Of a DNA stretch of 42,673 nt, positions 39,940 through 42,673 are shown in pieces (the first letter of the stretch is position 1; the number at the start of each line of letters is the position of its first letter). The position numbers were made by a program, and so were the translations under genes. The notes under the pieces were generated by a model. That model ran no database searches. It was not told the DNA's origin and saw only the letters and a list, made by a program, of their open reading frames with translations. Source of the DNA: SIG565 sp045651765 (GTDB lineage: Bacteria > Bacillota > Clostridia > Oscillospirales > Acutalibacteraceae); contig JAZRSY010000010.1 in NCBI GenBank assembly GCA_045651765.1, forward strand, positions 1 to 42,673, in the 5' to 3' direction.

Positions 39940-40576
39940 AGTTTTTTACCGAAAAAAATCCCTTTTGAAATTTGTTTCACATTTAGATATGAATCGCTTC
40001 ATGATGCGTATGTTAAGACAAACAAACATACCGCTTTGGTACACCGAAGGCTTTAATTCCCACGCATATATTAATTTTGCCCTGCCTTTATCTTTAGGCT
40101 TCGAAAGCGATTACGAGGTTATGGATTTAAAACTAACCGATGATAATTATTCTACTTTAGCAGTAACCGAAGAGTTGAAAGGTGTAATGCCTGAGTTTTT
40201 AGAAATAATAAAAACAGAGGAGCCCGTTTTTAAAACAGGCAGCATTGCTTTTGCAAAGTTTAAAATTAATTTTGAAGATAACGGAAAACTTTATAATAGT
40301 TTAAAAAAATTTTTGGGTTCAAATAACATTTCTGTTTTAAAAAAGAACAAAAAAGGCATAGAAAAAGAATTCTTAATTTCAGATAAAATTAATGGTTTTA
40401 AACTAATAAATAATGGTAATACGGTTTTAGAAATTGTTTTAGCAGCAGGCAGCACAAATAATGTTAATCCTACGCTTCTGCTTAATGCATTTGCTCAGCA
40501 CATTAAATGCGATTTACCATTTTATTCGGTTAACAGAACCATGCTTTACACACAGAGTATGGAAGAATTTAAATAA
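39926..40576 (+). CDS. DUF2344 / TIGR03936 radical SAM-linked protein
   Basis: The start is the ATG at 39926, behind AAGGAGG inside the upstream gene; the in-frame extension to 39827 lies within that gene and has no site. The 216-residue protein opens with RVFYRKKSLLKFVSHLDMNR and RMLRQTNIPLWYTEGFNSHA, both diagnostic. In many bacteria this domain is fused to the TIGR03960 radical SAM protein or encoded next to it, so they act as a pair. In Clostridia the pair usually precedes rng-rplU-rpmA; here it is followed by a carboxypeptidase instead. Confidence 0.93.
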   Translation: MKNVRVFYRKKSLLKFVSHLDMNRFMMRMLRQTNIPLWYTEGFNSHAYINFALPLSLGFESDYEVMDLKLTDDNYSTLAVTEELKGVMPEFLEIIKTEEPVFKTGSIAFAKFKINFEDNGKLYNSLKKFLGSNNISVLKKNKKGIEKEFLISDKINGFKLINNGNTVLEIVLAAGSTNNVNPTLLLNAFAQHIKCDLPFYSVNRTMLYTQSMEEFK

Positions 40577-40590
40577 ATTAGGGTGAAAAA

Positions 40591-41658
40591 ATGTCCGGGG
40601 AATATAAATATACCGATGAATTTTTTAAAGAATATGAAAATAAATATATGTCTTATAAAAAATCAGAGGTTAATAAAAAAGTAAAACAAAAAAAGAAACA
40701 CAATTACAAGTTTTTATATTATGTTGTTGTTTTTATTGTTAGTTTTGCAATAACCTTTTTATCCATAAAAAAACCAAATGTTAATAGCAATATTAACCAA
40801 GAAGTTACTTTGCAAAACCCAGAAGCCGATATTACTGCTCAGGCTCAGTTTACTTATACCGAGCCCGATGCAACCACCGCCTTATTAGGCACAGAGGTTG
40901 ACAGTGCTTATGCCGTGTTTTTAGAGGCCGACAGTTTAAAAATTGTTGCCGAAAAAAACTATAACAAAAGAATATACCCGGCTTCTATGACCAAAATTAT
41001 GACACTTTTAGTGGCGGTAGAAAATGTTGAAAATTTTAACGATACCTTCACAATGACCAACGAAATTATAGACCCGCTTTATATTAATGAGGCATCGTTA
41101 GCGGGTTTTTCGGGTGGCGAAGATGTTAAAATTATAGATTTATTATATGGTTCAATTCTGCCTTCGGGCGCCGAGGCTACCTGTGGCATTGCTAACTATG
41201 TTTCGGGCAGTGAAGCCGAATTTGTTAAACTAATGAATAAAAAGGTGGCCGATTTAGGCCTTAAGAACACTCATTTTGCAAACACAAGCGGTCTGCACAG
41301 TCAAGAAAATTATTCCACCGTTTATGATATGGCTTTAATTTTAAAGGCTGCCATGCAAAACGAAATGGCATATAAGGTTTTAACTACCTATCAATACACG
41401 ACTTCTGCCACACCTCAACACCCAAATGGCATTTTGCTTACAAGCACATTGTTCAGCCGCATGGTTGGCGACGAACCCGAAAACAACGCCGTAATTTTAG
41501 GCGGTAAAACGGGTTTTGTTTCGGAATCGGGCAACTGCATTGCCAGTTTTGGTAGGTCTATGGGCGGCAAAAATTATATTTTTGTAACGGCCGATGCCAA
41601 TGGTCTTTGGAAATCGGTGTTCGACCATATTAACACATATTCTAAATACGCAAACTAA
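40591..41658 (+). CDS. D-alanyl-D-alanine carboxypeptidase, membrane-anchored
   Basis: The 355-residue S11-type enzyme trims peptidoglycan stem peptides. A charged cytoplasmic N-terminus (about 1-40, rich in Lys) precedes one transmembrane helix (about 43-62, FLYYVVVFIVSFAITF), so it is an uncleaved-anchor type, unlike the first carboxypeptidase at 20756-21865 with a signal peptide. Catalytic motifs are present: SxxK in PASMTKIMT near 131-139, SGA (variant of SxN) in LPSGAEATC near 190, and KTG in GGKTGFVSESG near 306. The SGA in place of SGN is a family variation seen in some Clostridia. The C-terminal beta domain found in the other paralogue is missing. Confidence 0.92.
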   Translation: MSGEYKYTDEFFKEYENKYMSYKKSEVNKKVKQKKKHNYKFLYYVVVFIVSFAITFLSIKKPNVNSNINQEVTLQNPEADITAQAQFTYTEPDATTALLGTEVDSAYAVFLEADSLKIVAEKNYNKRIYPASMTKIMTLLVAVENVENFNDTFTMTNEIIDPLYINEASLAGFSGGEDVKIIDLLYGSILPSGAEATCGIANYVSGSEAEFVKLMNKKVADLGLKNTHFANTSGLHSQENYSTVYDMALILKAAMQNEMAYKVLTTYQYTTSATPQHPNGILLTSTLFSRMVGDEPENNAVILGGKTGFVSESGNCIASFGRSMGGKNYIFVTADANGLWKSVFDHINTYSKYAN

Positions 41659-41664
41659 AGCATA

Positions 41665-41706
41665 GCCCCCTTACTATTTTCATAGGCTTTATACGGGGGC
41701 GTTTTT
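41665..41706 (+). terminator. Terminator after the second carboxypeptidase
   Basis: GCCCCC (41665-41670) pairs with GGGGGC (41695-41700) around a 24-base loop, followed by GTTTTT. The stem is short and its loop large, so efficiency is uncertain. The GGGGG could also act as a ribosome site for the next gene. Confidence 0.55.
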
Positions 41707-41880
41707 GTGAAAAAGTTTTTTAAACCAATTTATATATTAATTTTGTTTGTTTTAATTATAATTATTTTTTTAATAATCTTTTTAAAAAATAATAAAAATA
41801 CCGCTGTGCAAAGCGGTAAAATTGAAAACACCATAATTTTAGATGCCGGCCACGCGGCATTAGGAAATACTATAGATTAG
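41707..41880 (+). pseudogene. Truncated N-acetylmuramoyl-L-alanine amidase (CwlD-like N-terminus)
   Basis: A GTG at 41707 opens a frame of 57 residues. It has a basic start (KKFFKP), a hydrophobic helix (about 8-26), a short linker, and then TIILDAGHAALGNTID before a TAG at 41878. LDAGH is the first zinc-binding motif of amidase_3 domains, and the N-terminal helix with this spacing is typical of CwlD. An intact protein would continue for about 180 more residues after LDAGHGG. The two Gly after His are also replaced. The rest of the domain is not found downstream in any frame I read. It is therefore a truncated remnant, created by deletion or recombination next to 41.86 kb. Confidence 0.6.
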
Positions 41881-41933
41881 CAAAAATTAACCTTAAAAGG
41901 CATCACCAAGTAAATGTTGTTTATAACAAAGTT

Positions 41934-41976
41934 AAACACCCTTGCAGCTTAAAACAAGTTTGCAAGGGTGTTTTTT
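41934..41976. terminator. Strong hairpin terminator
   Basis: AAACACCCTTGCA (41934-41946) pairs perfectly over 13 bp with TGCAAGGGTGTTT (41961-41973), followed by a T-run on the plus strand. It lies just after the minus-strand 46-aa gene, and may serve both strands. Confidence 0.85.
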
Positions 41977-41978
41977 AT

Positions 41979-42119
41979 CTAATTACCGCCTGGGCCGTCT
42001 CTACGTTCACGAGTATCGTGAACATCAATTTTACCGATTATATCGCCCGGTTTAATGGGCTTTTTATCCGTTTTTATCTCGGGCTCGGGTTTTTGCTCGA
42101 TTTTTTTATCGTCGTTCAT
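41979..42119 (-). CDS. 46-aa hydrophilic peptide with DGPGGN tail, unrecognised
   Basis: The frame runs from an ATG at 42117-42119, behind AAAGGAG ten bases upstream, to a TAG at 41979-41981. The peptide is strongly hydrophilic and has no Cys, no signal peptide and no membrane segment. It has three parts: a Lys/Glu/Pro-rich region (about 1-23), a short segment KPGDIIGKIDVHDTRER, and a basic-to-glycine tail RRDGPGGN. The double glycine is at the C-terminus, not before a core, so it is not a standard leader peptide. It lies 28 bases from the 3' end of the YyaL-type gene on the same strand, so both may be co-transcribed. The function is unknown. Confidence 0.65.
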   Translation of the reverse strand: MNDDKKIEQKPEPEIKTDKKPIKPGDIIGKIDVHDTRERRDGPGGN

Positions 42120-42147
42120 AGATATAAACTCCTTTCTGTTGTTAGTA

Positions 42148-42673
42148 TTAGTTTAAAGATTTAATTTCATTCAAATTATTAGTAGGCGGCATACAAGTTT
42201 TTCCTTTACATACATAGTAGGTGGTCTTGCCATCTATTAGCGAATATTCTTTTGTGGGTTTGGTCAAGAGAGTAATGATTGCATTTGCAGGTAAACCCAA
42301 GGTAAAGTCGTTTATATTTGCATTATCATCAACTACAACAGTAACCTTCATCGGCGGCTCATTATATTCTAAAAGTGCCGTTAAAAACATTGCGTGATTG
42401 GTGGGATACGAAGAAGCCTCAGCAGAGATAAAATCTAACTGCTTTTCTGCCAAGTCTTTATATTTATCGTTCGAGGTCAAGTGATATAGCTTCACAAAGT
42501 TGTATGCCATTAGTGAATTCCCGCTTGGAATAGCACCGTCGTAGGTTTCCTTTGGTCTGAGTATCAGTTCTTCACTTTGATTGCCGTATAGATAGTAGCC
42601 AACCGTTTTATCGCTGAAATCATTTATAACCTTATCACACATCTGCTTTGCACGGTTTAAATAGCTGTTGTCC
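42148..42673 (-). CDS. Thioredoxin-domain (YyaL/DUF255) protein, C-terminal part only
   Basis: The gene continues beyond the right edge of the window: the reading frame stays open through position 42672. The visible 174 residues match the C-terminal part of the YyaL/spermatogenesis-associated-20 family: DGAIPSGNSLMAYNFVKLYH (a helix of the alpha/alpha toroid), the middle LDFISAEASSYPTNHAMFLTALL and the closing YYVCKGKTCMPPTNN motif with its two Cys. The N-terminal thioredoxin-like domain lies outside. The base composition looks less AT-rich than the 2.6-41.6 kb block. The family is widespread but its reaction is not known. Confidence 0.85.
   Translation of the reverse strand, partial: DNSYLNRAKQMCDKVINDFSDKTVGYYLYGNQSEELILRPKETYDGAIPSGNSLMAYNFVKLYHLTSNDKYKDLAEKQLDFISAEASSYPTNHAMFLTALLEYNEPPMKVTVVVDDNANINDFTLGLPANAIITLLTKPTKEYSLIDGKTTYYVCKGKTCMPPTNNLNEIKSLN

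Noticed and set aside
41979..42119. The 46-aa peptide as a double-glycine-leader bacteriocin
   Set aside because: The two Gly are the second- and third-last residues with no core after them, there are no Cys residues, and no transporter or maturase is in view.
1..42673. CRISPR arrays, insertion sequences, phage structural genes, restriction or toxin-antitoxin systems
   Set aside because: I looked for regular repeats, transposase, integrase and nuclease motifs, and paired small genes. Apart from the pseudogene, the Xre-type proteins and the amidase remnant nothing of this kind was seen.

Overview
The window reads as a low-GC Clostridia chromosome, probably of the Oscillospiraceae/Ruminococcaceae kind. 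I infer this from the AT-rich DNA, the Firmicutes-type operons (scpAB, nusB-xseAB-ispA-dxs-tlyA-nadK-argR-recN), strong Shine-Dalgarno sites, frequent TTG starts and sporulation-family genes (GerW, SpoIVFA/SpoIVFB-like, DacB/DacF-like). There is no rRNA, CRISPR array, transposase or integrase. One tRNA (Thr, anticodon CGT) is present.

Layout. Positions 1-2.4 kb look like an accessory margin: a TasA/SipW-type secreted protein with a Ser/Thr/Pro tail, a small four-cysteine protein, a 77-aa Xre-type regulator, and a decayed condensation/acyltransferase-type pseudogene. Positions 2.6-9.2 kb (minus strand) are an intracellular alpha-glucan and galactoside operon: glycogen phosphorylase, a GH13 alpha-glucanase and a GH36 alpha-galactosidase. 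Next come a 52-aa membrane peptide behind a perfect consensus promoter, and a cardiolipin synthase. Positions 11.2-17.6 kb (plus) carry an M16 peptidase-like pair (YmfF/YmfH type), lgt, folD, an exported unknown and an HtrA protease. Positions 17.7-23.3 kb carry an M50 protease, scpA, scpB, a DUF2953 protein, gerW, a D,D-carboxypeptidase, a pseudouridine synthase, a small unknown and secG. A minus-strand pair follows (DivIVA-like coiled coil plus an orphan fumarase beta-type subunit).

Positions 24.5-34.2 kb are a long tight operon from nusB to tyrS, linking transcription antitermination, exonuclease VII, isoprenoid precursor synthesis, NAD kinase, arginine control, DNA repair and tyrosyl-tRNA synthesis. 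After an Xre regulator, the tRNA and a YgiQ radical SAM gene come a SpoIVFA/SpoIVFB-like pair, a two-gene radical SAM/DUF2344 set and a second D,D-carboxypeptidase. The right edge (41.7-42.7 kb) is again irregular: a truncated amidase, a 46-aa peptide gene and the 3' end of a YyaL/DUF255 gene.

The most informative pattern is that several gene clusters usually associated with sporulation look abridged here. Genes expected from the Bacillus order (spmA/spmB between the carboxypeptidase and the pseudouridine synthase; spoIVB/spo0A after recN) are missing at their usual places, and a CwlD-type amidase is truncated, while the SpoIVFA/B-like pair and GerW look intact. The clearest undescribed candidates are the two unannotated small proteins (52 and 46 aa). 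I did not find a convincing new multi-gene defence or biosynthetic system.
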